In this document: one piece after another, positions 36,816-47,119 of the stretch | Layout: every line of letters starts with the position of its first letter | Numbering within the stretch: position 1 is the stretch's first letter | Assembly (NCBI GenBank): GCA_963815495.1 | Contig: CAWFGW010000028.1 | Location: 310,001-374,000, forward strand | Direction of reading: 5' to 3' | DNA length: 64,000 nt | Source: CAWFGW01 sp963815495 | GTDB taxonomy: Bacteria; Bacteroidota; Bacteroidia; Cytophagales; JAAEPT01 | Notes under the pieces: model-generated | What the model was told of the DNA's origin: nothing | The model's input: the letters and a program-made list of their open reading frames with translations, nothing else | Database searches by the model: none | Program-made: the position numbers and the translations under genes

Positions 36816-39575
36816 CTAATCACCCATGGAAGCATCATGAAGTGACTTGACAGCTTGTAATAAATCTTCGTTACAATACTTTATAATCTCTCTTTTAATT
36901 TCTATAAGTGGTGTGCCGTTATTTAGACTAGTTTCAAAAAATTCTGCTTTATCTGCTATTTCATTCATTCCAAATGTCCTCATCGCAGATTTGTTTTTAT
37001 GTATTAAGAAGCTGATTTCTTTTGAATTGTTTTCTTCTAGGGAAATTTTTAATTGTTCAATATCTTTTTTAATTCCTTTTTCAAAAATTTCAATATAGGT
37101 TTTTAATGGTGTTCCAGAGCTTTTGGCTATCGATTTAAAATAATCAAGTGATACATTATCACCTGAGGTTTTTTCACGATTTTTATTTATTAAGTATTTT
37201 TTTATACCATCATAGAGATCAATTGGTTTTAGAGGCTTCGTTAAAAAGTCATTCATTCCGGCTTCTAAGACTCGATTTCTAGAGGTTATTAGAGCTGAGG
37301 CTGTTAAGGCAATAATTGGTACTGATTTGAAATAATCTCCGTCAAGTTCCCGAATTAATTTTGTTGCTTTATACCCATCCAGATTAGGCATTTGCAAATC
37401 CATTAAGATCAAATCAAATGATTTGTTTTCTACTGCTTTAATGGCTTTAAGACCATCTACAGCTGTAATTACTTTAGCCCCCCATGTTTCTAAATAATCC
37501 TGAGCTATTCTCCTATTAAATTCATTGTCTTCAACTAATAAGATTATTCGGTCGTTAAAGCTATTACTGATGTCTTCATGATTAAACTCGTTTATTCTAT
37601 CTTCCTCTTTTCCAAGGGGGAGAGTGAGTGTAAAAGAGAATATAGACCCTTTTTTTAGTTCGCTTCTTAATTGAATTTCTGACCCCATCAATTTTACCAA
37701 TTCCTGTGTAATAGTTAAGCCGAGGCCTGACCCACCAAATTTTCGCGTGATACTGCTATCAGCTTGCGTGAAATCTTCAAAAACAGTGTTTTTATGTTCC
37801 TCTGAAATTCCTATTCCTGTATCTTCTACTTTGAATTCAATCGTTTCTCGATCATTATAATTACTCAGTTTATAAATACTGATTTTTATATGACCTTTTT
37901 TAGTAAATTTTAAAGCGTTAGAAAGCAGGTTAGTTAATATCTGCCTTATTCGGGTAGGATCACCAATGTATGACTTAGAAAGTTCATCACTATATTCAAA
38001 CATGAAATTTAAGCCTTTATCTTCTGTTTGAATTTTCCAGGGGTGTATGGTATTTGTTACTAGTTGTTTTAAGTCAAAATTTATGTTTTCAAGCTCAATT
38101 TTTCCTTCTTCAATTTTACCAAAATCAAGTACGTTGTCAACTAATGATAATAGATGTAAACTACTATCGTTAAGCATGCTAATGTATTCTAATTGTTCTG
38201 GTTTAGGATTTTTATTTTGGAGTAAATAAGCTGCTCCAATTATACCATTCAACGGTGTTCTTATTTCATGAGACATGGCTGATAAAAACCTGTTTTTTGC
38301 TTTAGAGGCTTCTTCAGCCTGTATTCTTTTTTCTTCCAGGGATTCCCTTAGCTCAACTTCTTTTGATATATCTTGGAAAACACCCACTAACTTAGTCGCT
38401 TTACCATCTTCAAATTGTGCTTTACCAACAGAACGAACCCACTTTGAATTACCTTTAGCAGAAATTATTTTTAATTGTACATCAAAACTTTCTCCATTTT
38501 CAATAGCGCGACTAACTTTGCCTAATATGATTGGTTGAGATTCTTTTTCGTAAAAATCAATACCTGTTTCAAGGCTAGGTATGTAATCATCATTTACTTC
38601 ATGAATTCTTTTTGTTTCTTGCGACCAATAGATAGTGTCCTTCAATAAATTTAATTCCCAGTAGCCTATTTGGGCTATAGACTGTACTTTTTCAAGTATA
38701 AAAGAATTTTCAGTTATTTTAGTTTGAGATTCTTTTTTGACGGACACGTCTAACACAAGAGCATTAATCAGTTTTTCCCCGTTATATTCTGTGAGTTTTA
38801 GACGTAACTCTACAGTTCGAATTTTACCATCTTGTCCTTTAAATTCGGTTTCAAGACTCATGGAATGTTTTTCTAACATTTCTTCCCAATGAGCTTTCCA
38901 CATCGGTTCAGTGAAATTAGCATCAAATTCATAAATTTTTTTTGTTGCTAAATCGTCCTTATTATAACCAGTTAATTCACAATATCGTTGATTAAAATAG
39001 ATGAGTGTCGCGTCTTTATTTACCCAGGCAATTCCTTCAGAACTCTCTTGAATAGCATTTTCAAAAAAAAGTAAATACCTTTCTCGCTTTCTTAACTCCA
39101 TTAAAGTGATTACATGCTGCGACAAAGCTCTAAGAGATTTTACCTGATTTTTTGTTAATTTTTTAGGGGTACTATCTATCACACAAAGTGTACCCAATGC
39201 AAAGCCTTCATTATTAACTAATGGCACCCCTGCATAAAAACGCACATGTGGTTCTCCTGTAAGCAGCGGGTTGTCTATAAATCGCTCGTCTTTACTGGCA
39301 TCTTCAACTTCTAAAATGTTTTTGGGATCATTTATCGCGTGAGCACAATAAGCTATGTCTCTAGGTGTTTCTTTCGCATCAAGTCCATGAATCGATTTAA
39401 ACCATTGTCGATCTTTATCAATAAGACTTACAGCGGAAATTTCAGTTTGACATATTTCCGAAGCTAATGCGGTAATGTCATCGAACTCTTTTTCTGGTAA
39501 TGAATCCAATATATTATAACTCTCGAGACTTTTAACTCGCTGTTCTTCGTTTTCTGGCTTAGTAGGAGTAATCAT
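36816..39575 (-). CDS. Hybrid sensor histidine kinase (GAF-PAS-PAS-HK-REC-HPt)
   Basis: The 919-residue soluble signal protein has these parts in order. A GAF domain spans about 20-160 (DRQWFKSIHGLDAKETPRD). Two PAS/PAC domains lie at about 170-290 and 300-410. The HisKA domain has phospho-His near 435 (AMSHEIRTPLNG), followed by an HATPase with DTGIG and GGSGLGL. The receiver domain (ILLVEDNEFNRR) has phospho-Asp near 725 (LILMDLQMPNLDG). A C-terminal HPt-like region around 860 has LIHKNKSAMRTFG. It lacks transmembrane segments, so it senses an intracellular cue. The full phosphorelay in one chain implies a separate output regulator, none of which is next to it. Confidence 0.92.
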   Translation of the reverse strand: MITPTKPENEEQRVKSLESYNILDSLPEKEFDDITALASEICQTEISAVSLIDKDRQWFKSIHGLDAKETPRDIAYCAHAINDPKNILEVEDASKDERFIDNPLLTGEPHVRFYAGVPLVNNEGFALGTLCVIDSTPKKLTKNQVKSLRALSQHVITLMELRKRERYLLFFENAIQESSEGIAWVNKDATLIYFNQRYCELTGYNKDDLATKKIYEFDANFTEPMWKAHWEEMLEKHSMSLETEFKGQDGKIRTVELRLKLTEYNGEKLINALVLDVSVKKESQTKITENSFILEKVQSIAQIGYWELNLLKDTIYWSQETKRIHEVNDDYIPSLETGIDFYEKESQPIILGKVSRAIENGESFDVQLKIISAKGNSKWVRSVGKAQFEDGKATKLVGVFQDISKEVELRESLEEKRIQAEEASKAKNRFLSAMSHEIRTPLNGIIGAAYLLQNKNPKPEQLEYISMLNDSSLHLLSLVDNVLDFGKIEEGKIELENINFDLKQLVTNTIHPWKIQTEDKGLNFMFEYSDELSKSYIGDPTRIRQILTNLLSNALKFTKKGHIKISIYKLSNYNDRETIEFKVEDTGIGISEEHKNTVFEDFTQADSSITRKFGGSGLGLTITQELVKLMGSEIQLRSELKKGSIFSFTLTLPLGKEEDRINEFNHEDISNSFNDRIILLVEDNEFNRRIAQDYLETWGAKVITAVDGLKAIKAVENKSFDLILMDLQMPNLDGYKATKLIRELDGDYFKSVPIIALTASALITSRNRVLEAGMNDFLTKPLKPIDLYDGIKKYLINKNREKTSGDNVSLDYFKSIAKSSGTPLKTYIEIFEKGIKKDIEQLKISLEENNSKEISFLIHKNKSAMRTFGMNEIADKAEFFETSLNNGTPLIEIKREIIKYCNEDLLQAVKSLHDASMGD

Positions 39576-39752
39576 TTAAAAAAATATTGAGTTAAATATT
39601 TCAATTTAATTTTAGATAATATGAATATACATTTTAGGTAATACAATATCAATTGAGTTCTAAATTCTATTTTAACTTTTTTTAATTTCAGTAGCGTTGT
39701 GATTTGACAATTGATAAACTAATTTAGACTGATATTTAATTCTTCATTTTCT

Positions 39753-40676
39753 ATGAAATTATTATTGAAAATCATATTACCTATACTAATTGCTTTTAAC
39801 TCCTTCGCGTGGAATGACCATGCACATATGGTTGTTGCTGCTGTTGCTTGGGATAGACTTGAGGATGATCAGAAAGCTAAAGTAACTGCTCTTCTTGAGC
39901 AACACCCCGAATTTCAAAACCAATGGAAAGGGGCGTACCATAATTATAAAGACTTGCTTCCTTTAGGTAAGTATTTAATGATGCGAGCAAGTACTTGGCC
40001 TGATGAAATTAAGTTAAAAAGTAACTTAAACTACACCTATAACCGACCAGAGTGGCATTATATCGTGCAGAAGTTGTATTTCAATAAGCCAGTAAATGAA
40101 GATAAGCCAGAAGTGCAAAATTCTAAAGATGGTGAAAATATAGTTTGGGCTATTAATCATTGTATTAAAAGCATCAATGGTGATGAAATATCCATACAAC
40201 TTAAAGCAGTATACTTTTCCTGGTTAATTCATTTGACCGCAGACATTCATCAACCTTTACATACATGTGCTTTATTTGACGATGATAAGCTTAAAAAAGG
40301 TGATCGTGGTGGAAACCTTATATATTTTAAAACAGCAAATGATACCACTGATCTTCAAGGTTTCTGGGATGAACGTTTGGGTACTTCATCAAATAATGTT
40401 AGAAAAATTTTACAACAAGGATTTATTTGTCGAAAAAACAAACCCTATATCAGCACTTATACTGAAGAAATGAATCCAGAAACCTGGGCAATCGAAAGTT
40501 TTAAAGTTGCTAAAAAGACAGCATATTGGAATGGGAAATTAAAAATTGTAAACAATTCTAAAGCACCAATCCCACAATTTCCTCAGGGATATGAGGAAGA
40601 GTCATTGTCAGTTGCTATGGAGCGTGCAACAATAGCGGGTTATCGTTTGGCAGAGTTAAGTTCTACGAAGCTGTAA
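39753..40676 (+). CDS. Secreted S1/P1 family nuclease
   Basis: The 307-residue zinc nuclease has a signal peptide ending at residue 19 (FNSFA), which puts Trp20 at the mature N-terminus, where this family uses the first Trp to bind zinc (WNDHAHMVV). Other metal ligands are in the WHYI and HLTADIHQPLHTC segments. S1/P1 enzymes degrade single-stranded DNA and RNA and release 3' phosphates; secretion suggests phosphate or nucleoside scavenging. The length fits the family. The gene is divergent from the hybrid kinase gene. Confidence 0.92.
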   Translation: MKLLLKIILPILIAFNSFAWNDHAHMVVAAVAWDRLEDDQKAKVTALLEQHPEFQNQWKGAYHNYKDLLPLGKYLMMRASTWPDEIKLKSNLNYTYNRPEWHYIVQKLYFNKPVNEDKPEVQNSKDGENIVWAINHCIKSINGDEISIQLKAVYFSWLIHLTADIHQPLHTCALFDDDKLKKGDRGGNLIYFKTANDTTDLQGFWDERLGTSSNNVRKILQQGFICRKNKPYISTYTEEMNPETWAIESFKVAKKTAYWNGKLKIVNNSKAPIPQFPQGYEEESLSVAMERATIAGYRLAELSSTKL

Positions 40677-40840
40677 ATCAATAACTGACACTTTTTTTAT
40701 TTTTTGAAAGGGAAACAGTGATTAATGATATGTAAAATTTATCATAATCATTAAATACATTAATCATTATTTATATACTAAGAAGTGGGTTGTTCGTATA
40801 ACATTTCAAAAAAATGTTTTAATAAATAAATATAGATGAT

Positions 40841-41116
40841 ATGAAGTACTCAATTCTATTCCTGGCGCTATTTGTAAGTATAAATTATTCTTATTCACAA
40901 AATAAAAATAAATCAAAGGAGAAAGGATCAAAAAGTGTTGTTAAAATCTCGAGTTTTACGGTAGGTAATATAACACATGCTAAGCTTTTAAGAAACAAAT
41001 ATAAAATTGAAAAAGTACTTAAAAAACGCGGAGTCTATGCTAAAAGAGTTGCAAAAGCACATAAAACTTGCGTCAATACTAGGCCTAAGAAAGATCCTGT
41101 TATATCAACACGATAG
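40841..41116 (+). CDS. Small exported basic protein of unknown function
   Basis: The 91-residue protein has a clear signal peptide (MKYSILFLALFVSINYSYSQ). The mature part of about 71 residues is very rich in Lys and Arg (NKNKSKEKGSKS, YKIEKVLKKRGVYAKRVAKAH) with one Cys. Such a composition fits a nucleic-acid or anionic-polymer binding periplasmic protein, which is inference. No family is recognised. It stands alone, 164 bp after the nuclease gene. Confidence 0.65.
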   Translation: MKYSILFLALFVSINYSYSQNKNKSKEKGSKSVVKISSFTVGNITHAKLLRNKYKIEKVLKKRGVYAKRVAKAHKTCVNTRPKKDPVISTR

Positions 41117-41313
41117 ATTCATTATATTAAAACGTAGTGAAGTTATTAAAGATGAACTCTTAATTTAAATCTATTTAATATTCGTGTAAGGCAAACCACG
41201 GTTTGTGAAAGAATACCAACAATCATTTGTTTTTAACAAGTTAATTTCAGCTTATACCTGTTGGATATGTTATTGCAGTAGTGTTTACAGTATAAATTTA
41301 AACTTATTGAAAA

Positions 41314-41577
41314 ATGGAAGATTCTAGTAAAAAGAAAAACTATAATGCTGATGTAACGGAAGAAGATTTAAAAGCTCTAGGTGAGAAAAGAGAGAATATT
41401 CACCGTGATAAAGGAGCTGACCAATTACTTGAAAACCGTAAAAGACCTGCTGACTTTTCTGGAAAAGATTTAGATGTTCCAGGAAGACACATGGAAGAAA
41501 ACAGCAATCGCAGGACTCTGAAAGACGAAGAAAATGAGTTGTATAGTGAGTCTACATCACATGATGAAAAACAATGA
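41314..41577 (+). CDS. Small hydrophilic acidic protein of unknown function
   Basis: The 87-residue protein has no signal peptide and no hydrophobic core: almost entirely charged and polar, probably disordered. The central PADFSGKDLDVPGR stretch resembles a short motif that recurs in small uncharacterised Bacteroidota proteins, but this is from memory. A stress or scaffold role is possible; nothing in the sequence proves it. The gene converges on the CotH/lamin-tail gene 5 bp away. Confidence 0.6.
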   Translation: MEDSSKKKNYNADVTEEDLKALGEKRENIHRDKGADQLLENRKRPADFSGKDLDVPGRHMEENSNRRTLKDEENELYSESTSHDEKQ

Positions 41578-41582
41578 TTTAA

Positions 41583-44500
41583 TTAATTTGATTTAATAAA
41601 TTTGTAGCTTTTCATTTCGTGGTTTTGGTGTTCTACCAACAAAATATATAAACCATTTTCTAATACACTAACATTCAGTGTTGATGATGGAGCAAATTCT
41701 TTTACCTTTCTACCATCTGAAGAGAAGATTGAAAGTTGAACAGCAGTTGAGATGACGGACTTGTCAATAGTAATTATGGTTGATGAAGGGTTAGGGGAGA
41801 TGGCATAATCAAATTCATTTGTTAACTCATCCTTAATGGATTTGATATTCGGACAACTCATGTCAAATTTATGGAATGGACTCCCCCCAAAACATACGGA
41901 AACCCAATTCTCAGGATTTGTGATGTCCTCACCAGCTATTTTTAAATCCAATGTACCTCCTTCACCATCAGCATAGGTGTTCCAAGGTGCTTTGTCATCG
42001 TATCGAAGAGATTGTTGTAATTGTCCTCTTTGATTGTAAATATAGATGGTTTCACCACTATTACTCAAGTTAAAGTTAAGTGGGCCAAGTGGGGTTTCAA
42101 AGGTATGAATGCTAGAAAATTGAGTCACATTTTCAGCGAAAACAATAAAATCATTTGTATCAATAATTGTGTTTTGAGGGACAACATAACCGTTGTAGAG
42201 CTTTTCGTCTTTGATGACCCATCCAGATATATCAATAGGGGCATTACCATAATTATGTAACTCCAGCCAGTCTCCTGTATTATGACTAACAGGTGAGTGG
42301 TAATTAATTTCTGATAAGGTAATCAGTTGTTCCACAGCTTCACCCGAGAATTTTGCAGTGAAGCGATTATCAGAAGTGAGATTAATTGAAGCTTGTAAAG
42401 CATTTTGTGTGTTTGCAAGCGCATAGGCAGTAGATTCCCAACCTGTAAAAGTAAATCCCGGGTTAGGAAATGCTTCCAGGGTAACTGGAATACCTTTAAA
42501 ATAAATTCCACTCCATTTTTCATCATCAATTTCAATGGTATTTAAGCGAATATAGCCAGCATCTTTAGGTGTTATTTCTAACGTGATTGATATACTGTCG
42601 CTTAAATTAAGTTGTGTTTGCATGTTTTTTCTTGCATAAGGAGCTCTTCTGTTCCAAAAATCTTTGTATTGATCCAAATAAGTAAACCATGCTGATTGAT
42701 TCAAACTCCATCTTGATCGATTAACGGGCACTTCTTCTGCAATTTTATCCAACACGCTTTCTTGCATTCTTTTAAATACATTTTCAGGGATAAAAAGTGT
42801 GTTTATCAAATCACAATATCGAGTGACGAAAGCCGTCTTAAATTCTGGCATTTGAAAAAGTTTTCGTGGAAGCAAAGTTGACTGTTCACTACTTGGCCAC
42901 CCAAATTCACTGAATTCCAGGGCTTTTTCAATGGAATTGTATTCAGGCTGTGTACCAAAATGACCATATATTGAAGTAGAAAAATCTGTATCATACATGA
43001 ACCAACGCCATTTACCATTAGATGAACTTTGTCTCCAATATTTGGAGTTGTTAGATCCCCAATCATAATTTGCGATGTATACTTCATAAGCGAAGTAGTC
43101 AATAAAACTGTTGATATCAATTATTTCTTTTATTTGAGAATAAGTAAGCTCATCATTTTCTAACTTGGAGTAGAAATCGTTAATAGAGCTGGCGGTTGGA
43201 CCTTGTAGCTCAGAGAAATAACCAGTAATGATATCGATATCTTCTTTATCAATATTATAATTCTCCTCAAACGAGTCTGCATTCGATTTTTCTCTAATGT
43301 TGTGAATCCCCCAATACTCCCCATTGATAAATAGCACTGAAGGCCTGTATTTTTGTTTTTCAAAGTCTAAGTCTTTTGCCAGTTCAGCATGAAATCCATC
43401 ACGGAAGTGCAAATAGGCTTCATCACCCCCCGAACCTCTTAATAGCAAGTCGTCAAAACTAGACAACCCAGGATAATCTGGAAAAATAGGATATTCTAAT
43501 TTAGACATATCATATTCACCTCTGAAATGCAAAGCCAGACTTTTTTTAGGTGAAGCACGACTGTAATTACCAAACACTTTAATACCACAGTTAAAATCCA
43601 ATGTTTTATTGCCATCTTCTTCGAAAAACTCTACATGAACTGGTCGTTCCCAATCCTGCCAAAAATTAGCTCCAAAGTACGGAGATTCATCTTCCCAGTT
43701 TTCCTCTGGTCCTAAAACATAAATCCCGCTGTCTTCACTAAAGAAATTGTTTGGGTGTGTTGAAATTGACCAAACTGGGAGGGACGTGTTATAATCAATA
43801 AAGTAAGTGTTAGTATAAATTGATTGGGGTGTTTTGCCACTATCAAAGCATGCAGCTTTAATTACCGTACTTTTATTGAGTTGAATGGCTTCAGTATATA
43901 AGGCTGAGTTTTCCGTTGGTATGCTGCCATCTAACGTATATCGAATGGTGTTACTCCCCATTAACGTAATGCTTTGAGTACCGTTGTAAAAACCTGATGT
44001 TAAATTAAAGCCAATAGTAGCATCACATATACCTTTTGATATTGTGCCATTAGCGTTAGATGCATCAGGTGTGGGTTTATTAAAGACTACCCATTCACTA
44101 TTGCCATCTTCTTTTCTTCCATAAGAATAATCTGTTATTAAAACGGGTATTTGCACTTGATCAATCTTTTCGCCTGCTGAGTTGGATAAATAAAGCGATT
44201 CACCAGAGGAGGAAAGTTTAAAATTGGTACTATATCGGTCCATGACATCGGTTTCGAATAATACATTCAACATCACAAATTCAAAGGATTGATCAAAGTC
44301 ATTGTCTTGAGGGATAATGGAGATTCCTTTTAGCACAGATAAATCCAGTCGACCCGTATTTGAACTAATTGGTAAGTCGTACCAAATGGTATCTCCAGTA
44401 CCCACTATCGGGAATTTATGATTTTCCCATTCCTCTGTACCTTCTTGGTCAAAACGTAAATTAGCTTTTTTGTCTTTTTCTAAATATAGCCGAACACGGA

Positions 44501-45062
44501 CTTTGTCATAAACCGAACGATCGACAATGGCGTCCCAGTCTTTGAATTTTACATATACTCCTGCATAACTATAGCCTAAATCACCAGGTACGCCATAGTA
44601 AATCTTTGCTGCTACAGCAGGTTTTCCATTTAGTAGACCAAAAGCTGTCCCATCAAACAGCGTGTAGGTCACATTACTGGTTCCCGGATTTGTTTCCTCG
44701 TTAATATCACCGTAAGTCCAACCAATTGAACTGATATCCTCTTGTTGTTGTGTTACACTGGAAATACTTGTTTTAGATACACCAGAAGCCAATAGCGTCA
44801 AATGACTTTGGGGTGCAATAACTCCTTCGGTAAAAGTCCATTTTTGTGGTTCAGAAGCATCATCACTTAATGAATATCCCTTTAAAGGTATAGTGTCCGA
44901 TGTTGGATTAAATAGCTCAATCCAATCATCATATTCTCCATTTACACTTTTAAAAGATTTTTCATTTTTCGTTAATACTTCATTGATCACAAGTGTTTGT
45001 CCATGGACACATACGAAGGTTAACAAAGTTATAAGGAGTAAGGAATAGGAACGTGTTATCAT
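41583..45062 (-). CDS. Secreted CotH-kinase/lamin-tail domain protein with T9SS sorting domain
   Basis: The 1159-residue cell-surface protein has a signal peptide (about 1-21) and a lamin-tail domain (LVINEVLTKNEKSFK, DDWIELFNPTSDTIPLKGYSLSD). A beta-rich region follows, with a chitobiase C-terminal-like repeat near 370 (RYTLDGSIPTENSALYTEAI). The CotH kinase-like domain lies at about 440-800, with LLLRGSGGDEAY and GIHNIREKSN. A second lamin-tail domain (LITLSEINYHSPVSHNTGDW) and a T9SS sorting domain (YAISPNPSSTIITIDKS) close the protein. CotH of Bacillus is a spore-coat kinase; bacterial CotH proteins with lamin tails are surface proteins of unclear substrate. An exported kinase is possible. 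The order LTD-CHB-CotH-LTD-T9SS is typical of Bacteroidota. Confidence 0.85.
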   Translation of the reverse strand: MITRSYSLLLITLLTFVCVHGQTLVINEVLTKNEKSFKSVNGEYDDWIELFNPTSDTIPLKGYSLSDDASEPQKWTFTEGVIAPQSHLTLLASGVSKTSISSVTQQQEDISSIGWTYGDINEETNPGTSNVTYTLFDGTAFGLLNGKPAVAAKIYYGVPGDLGYSYAGVYVKFKDWDAIVDRSVYDKVRVRLYLEKDKKANLRFDQEGTEEWENHKFPIVGTGDTIWYDLPISSNTGRLDLSVLKGISIIPQDNDFDQSFEFVMLNVLFETDVMDRYSTNFKLSSSGESLYLSNSAGEKIDQVQIPVLITDYSYGRKEDGNSEWVVFNKPTPDASNANGTISKGICDATIGFNLTSGFYNGTQSITLMGSNTIRYTLDGSIPTENSALYTEAIQLNKSTVIKAACFDSGKTPQSIYTNTYFIDYNTSLPVWSISTHPNNFFSEDSGIYVLGPEENWEDESPYFGANFWQDWERPVHVEFFEEDGNKTLDFNCGIKVFGNYSRASPKKSLALHFRGEYDMSKLEYPIFPDYPGLSSFDDLLLRGSGGDEAYLHFRDGFHAELAKDLDFEKQKYRPSVLFINGEYWGIHNIREKSNADSFEENYNIDKEDIDIITGYFSELQGPTASSINDFYSKLENDELTYSQIKEIIDINSFIDYFAYEVYIANYDWGSNNSKYWRQSSSNGKWRWFMYDTDFSTSIYGHFGTQPEYNSIEKALEFSEFGWPSSEQSTLLPRKLFQMPEFKTAFVTRYCDLINTLFIPENVFKRMQESVLDKIAEEVPVNRSRWSLNQSAWFTYLDQYKDFWNRRAPYARKNMQTQLNLSDSISITLEITPKDAGYIRLNTIEIDDEKWSGIYFKGIPVTLEAFPNPGFTFTGWESTAYALANTQNALQASINLTSDNRFTAKFSGEAVEQLITLSEINYHSPVSHNTGDWLELHNYGNAPIDISGWVIKDEKLYNGYVVPQNTIIDTNDFIVFAENVTQFSSIHTFETPLGPLNFNLSNSGETIYIYNQRGQLQQSLRYDDKAPWNTYADGEGGTLDLKIAGEDITNPENWVSVCFGGSPFHKFDMSCPNIKSIKDELTNEFDYAISPNPSSTIITIDKSVISTAVQLSIFSSDGRKVKEFAPSSTLNVSVLENGLYILLVEHQNHEMKSYKFIKSN

Positions 45063-45151
45063 ATGTTATGATTTTTGGCTATTATATAAGATAACGAATA
45101 ATTTTGTAACCCGCTAATAGGAGATTGAACACAATGGCTAACTTGAGAAAT

Positions 45152-45175
45152 GTGCTTCGTAATGCTACGCAGCAC
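45152..45175 (-). terminator. Hairpin at the end of parE, possible terminator
   Basis: GTGCTTCGTA and TACGCAGCAC pair over 9 of 10 positions and overlap the parE stop codon. On the minus strand the hairpin is followed by ATTTCTC, with no long T-run, so termination is uncertain. Confidence 0.35.
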
Positions 45176-47024
45176 TTTCTTCTAGCAAAAGGTCTTTTTC
45201 AATCTTTAAATTATCAATGATAAATAATTGCCGTTCGGGGGTGTTTTTCCCCATGAAGTATTGAAGTAATTTTTGAATACTCGTATCTTTTTTCAATACG
45301 ATAGGTTCTAAACGAATGTTTTCGCCAATAAAACCACCAAATTCATCCGGAGAGATTTCACCCAAGCCCTTAAAGCGGGTAATTTCAGGGTTTCTGCCTA
45401 ATTCAGCAATCGCTCGTTGACGTTCTTCATCAGTATAACAGTAGCGTGTTTCTTTTTTATTTCTTACGCGGAATAAAGGTGTTTCCAAGATGTAAATATG
45501 ACCTTCACGGACTAAGTCAGGAAAAAACTGTAAAAAGAACGTTAACAACAACAAACGGATGTGCATACCATCCACATCGGCATCAGTGGCAATTACAATT
45601 TTATTATAACGTAAGTCATCCAACCCATCTTCAATTTGTAAGGCGTGTTGTAAGAGGTTAAATTCTTCGTTTTCGTAAACCACTTTCTTAGTAAGACCAA
45701 ACGAGTTCAAGGGTTTACCTCTTAAACTAAATACCGCTTGAGTTTGTACATTTCGAGCTTTAGTAATTGAGCCACTGGCCGAATCACCCTCTGTGATGAA
45801 AATAGTAGAATCAAAACGGTTGTCGTTTTTTAAATCACTAAAATGAACACGGCAGTCTCTCAGTTTTTTGTTGTGCAAGTTGGCCTTTTTTGCACGGTCA
45901 TTCGCTAGCTTCTTAATTCCAGCAATGTCCTTTCTTTCACGTTCTGATTGCAGTATTCGCTTCAAAAGGGCTTCAGCAGCTTTTGGGTTTTTGTGTAAGT
46001 AATTATCGAGTTCTTTTTTTACAAAGTCATTAACAAAAGTACGTAGGGTAGGACCATCTTGTCCGATGTTTAATGAACCCAATTTTGTTTTAGTTTGTGA
46101 TTCAAAAACAGGTTCTTGCACCCGAACACTGATAGCAGCAACCACTGACTGACGCACATCAGATGATTCGAAATTTTTGTTGTAAAACTCCCGTATCGTT
46201 TTTACAATGGCTTCACGAAGTGCTGCCTGGTGTGTACCTCCTTGTGTGGTGTATTGACCATTTACAAAGGAATAATACTCTTCACCATATTGGTTACCAT
46301 GGGTCATTGAGATTTCAATGTCCTCACCCTTCATGTGTATGATGGGATAACGTCTATTTTCTTCCTCAATTTTTCTACTCAGTAGGTCTAATAGTCCATT
46401 TTCTGAGTGAAATTTTTGACCGTTGAACTGCATGGTTAAGCCTGCATTCAAAAAGGCATAATTCCACATTTGGTCTTCCAGGTACTCGGGAATAAATTTA
46501 TAGTTTTTAAAAATATCACTATCTGGATGAAACGTTACCCGTGTACCATTACGTAAGGTGGTACTTTCGTCTTTATGTTCTACTTTTAATTCACCGCGCT
46601 CAAACTCAGCAATTCGTGTTTGACCATCACGTATCGATTGCACCTTAAAGTAGCTCGATAAAGCGTTTACGGCCTTGGTTCCGACTCCATTTAATCCCAC
46701 TGATTTTTGGAAAGCCTTGGAGTCATATTTACCACCGGTGTTGATTTTAGAAACACAGTCCACCACTTTTCCCAATGGAATACCGCGACCATAATCACGT
46801 ACGTCTACTTTATGATCTGAAATTTTGATTTCAATGGTTTTCCCGTTTCCCATCACGTGCTCATCAATACAATTATCGACTACTTCTTTTACGAGCACAT
46901 AAATACCATCATCTTTTGCTGATCCATCGCCTAACTTACCGATATACATACCAGGGCGGAGACGGATGTGTTCTTTCCAGTCGAGCGACCGGATACTATC
47001 TTCGTTATAAACGCTTTCAGCCAT
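45165..47024 (-). CDS. parE: DNA topoisomerase IV subunit B
   Basis: The 619-residue GHKL ATPase and TOPRIM protein has the GyrB/ParE layout. The ATPase region holds HIRLRPGMYIGKLGDG, KEVVDNCIDEHVM and VGLNGVGTKAVNAL. The TOPRIM domain begins FITEGDSASGSI and has the metal-binding DADVDG near residue 480. The short length and the lack of a GyrB-specific tail favour ParE over GyrB. It pairs with ParC to decatenate sister chromosomes. The parC partner is not in the window. The gene is divergent from the unknown gene at 47120. Confidence 0.9.
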   Translation of the reverse strand: MAESVYNEDSIRSLDWKEHIRLRPGMYIGKLGDGSAKDDGIYVLVKEVVDNCIDEHVMGNGKTIEIKISDHKVDVRDYGRGIPLGKVVDCVSKINTGGKYDSKAFQKSVGLNGVGTKAVNALSSYFKVQSIRDGQTRIAEFERGELKVEHKDESTTLRNGTRVTFHPDSDIFKNYKFIPEYLEDQMWNYAFLNAGLTMQFNGQKFHSENGLLDLLSRKIEEENRRYPIIHMKGEDIEISMTHGNQYGEEYYSFVNGQYTTQGGTHQAALREAIVKTIREFYNKNFESSDVRQSVVAAISVRVQEPVFESQTKTKLGSLNIGQDGPTLRTFVNDFVKKELDNYLHKNPKAAEALLKRILQSERERKDIAGIKKLANDRAKKANLHNKKLRDCRVHFSDLKNDNRFDSTIFITEGDSASGSITKARNVQTQAVFSLRGKPLNSFGLTKKVVYENEEFNLLQHALQIEDGLDDLRYNKIVIATDADVDGMHIRLLLLTFFLQFFPDLVREGHIYILETPLFRVRNKKETRYCYTDEERQRAIAELGRNPEITRFKGLGEISPDEFGGFIGENIRLEPIVLKKDTSIQKLLQYFMGKNTPERQLFIIDNLKIEKDLLLEESAA

Positions 47025-47086
47025 GTTTGATCAAAATTTTAAATCAGGAATACCATACAAAATAGCTAAAAAACGATGGTTTTTAG

Positions 47087-47094
47087 TAGTTTTG
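47087..47094 (+). promoter_or_regulatory. -7 promoter element upstream of the 47120 gene
   Basis: TAGTTTTG matches TAnnTTTG exactly. It predicts transcription start near 47100, which supports translation from the second Met (47120) rather than 47102. No clear TTTG box lies upstream. Confidence 0.4.
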
Positions 47095-47119
47095 AATTCA
47101 AATGTTATCAACACCTAAA

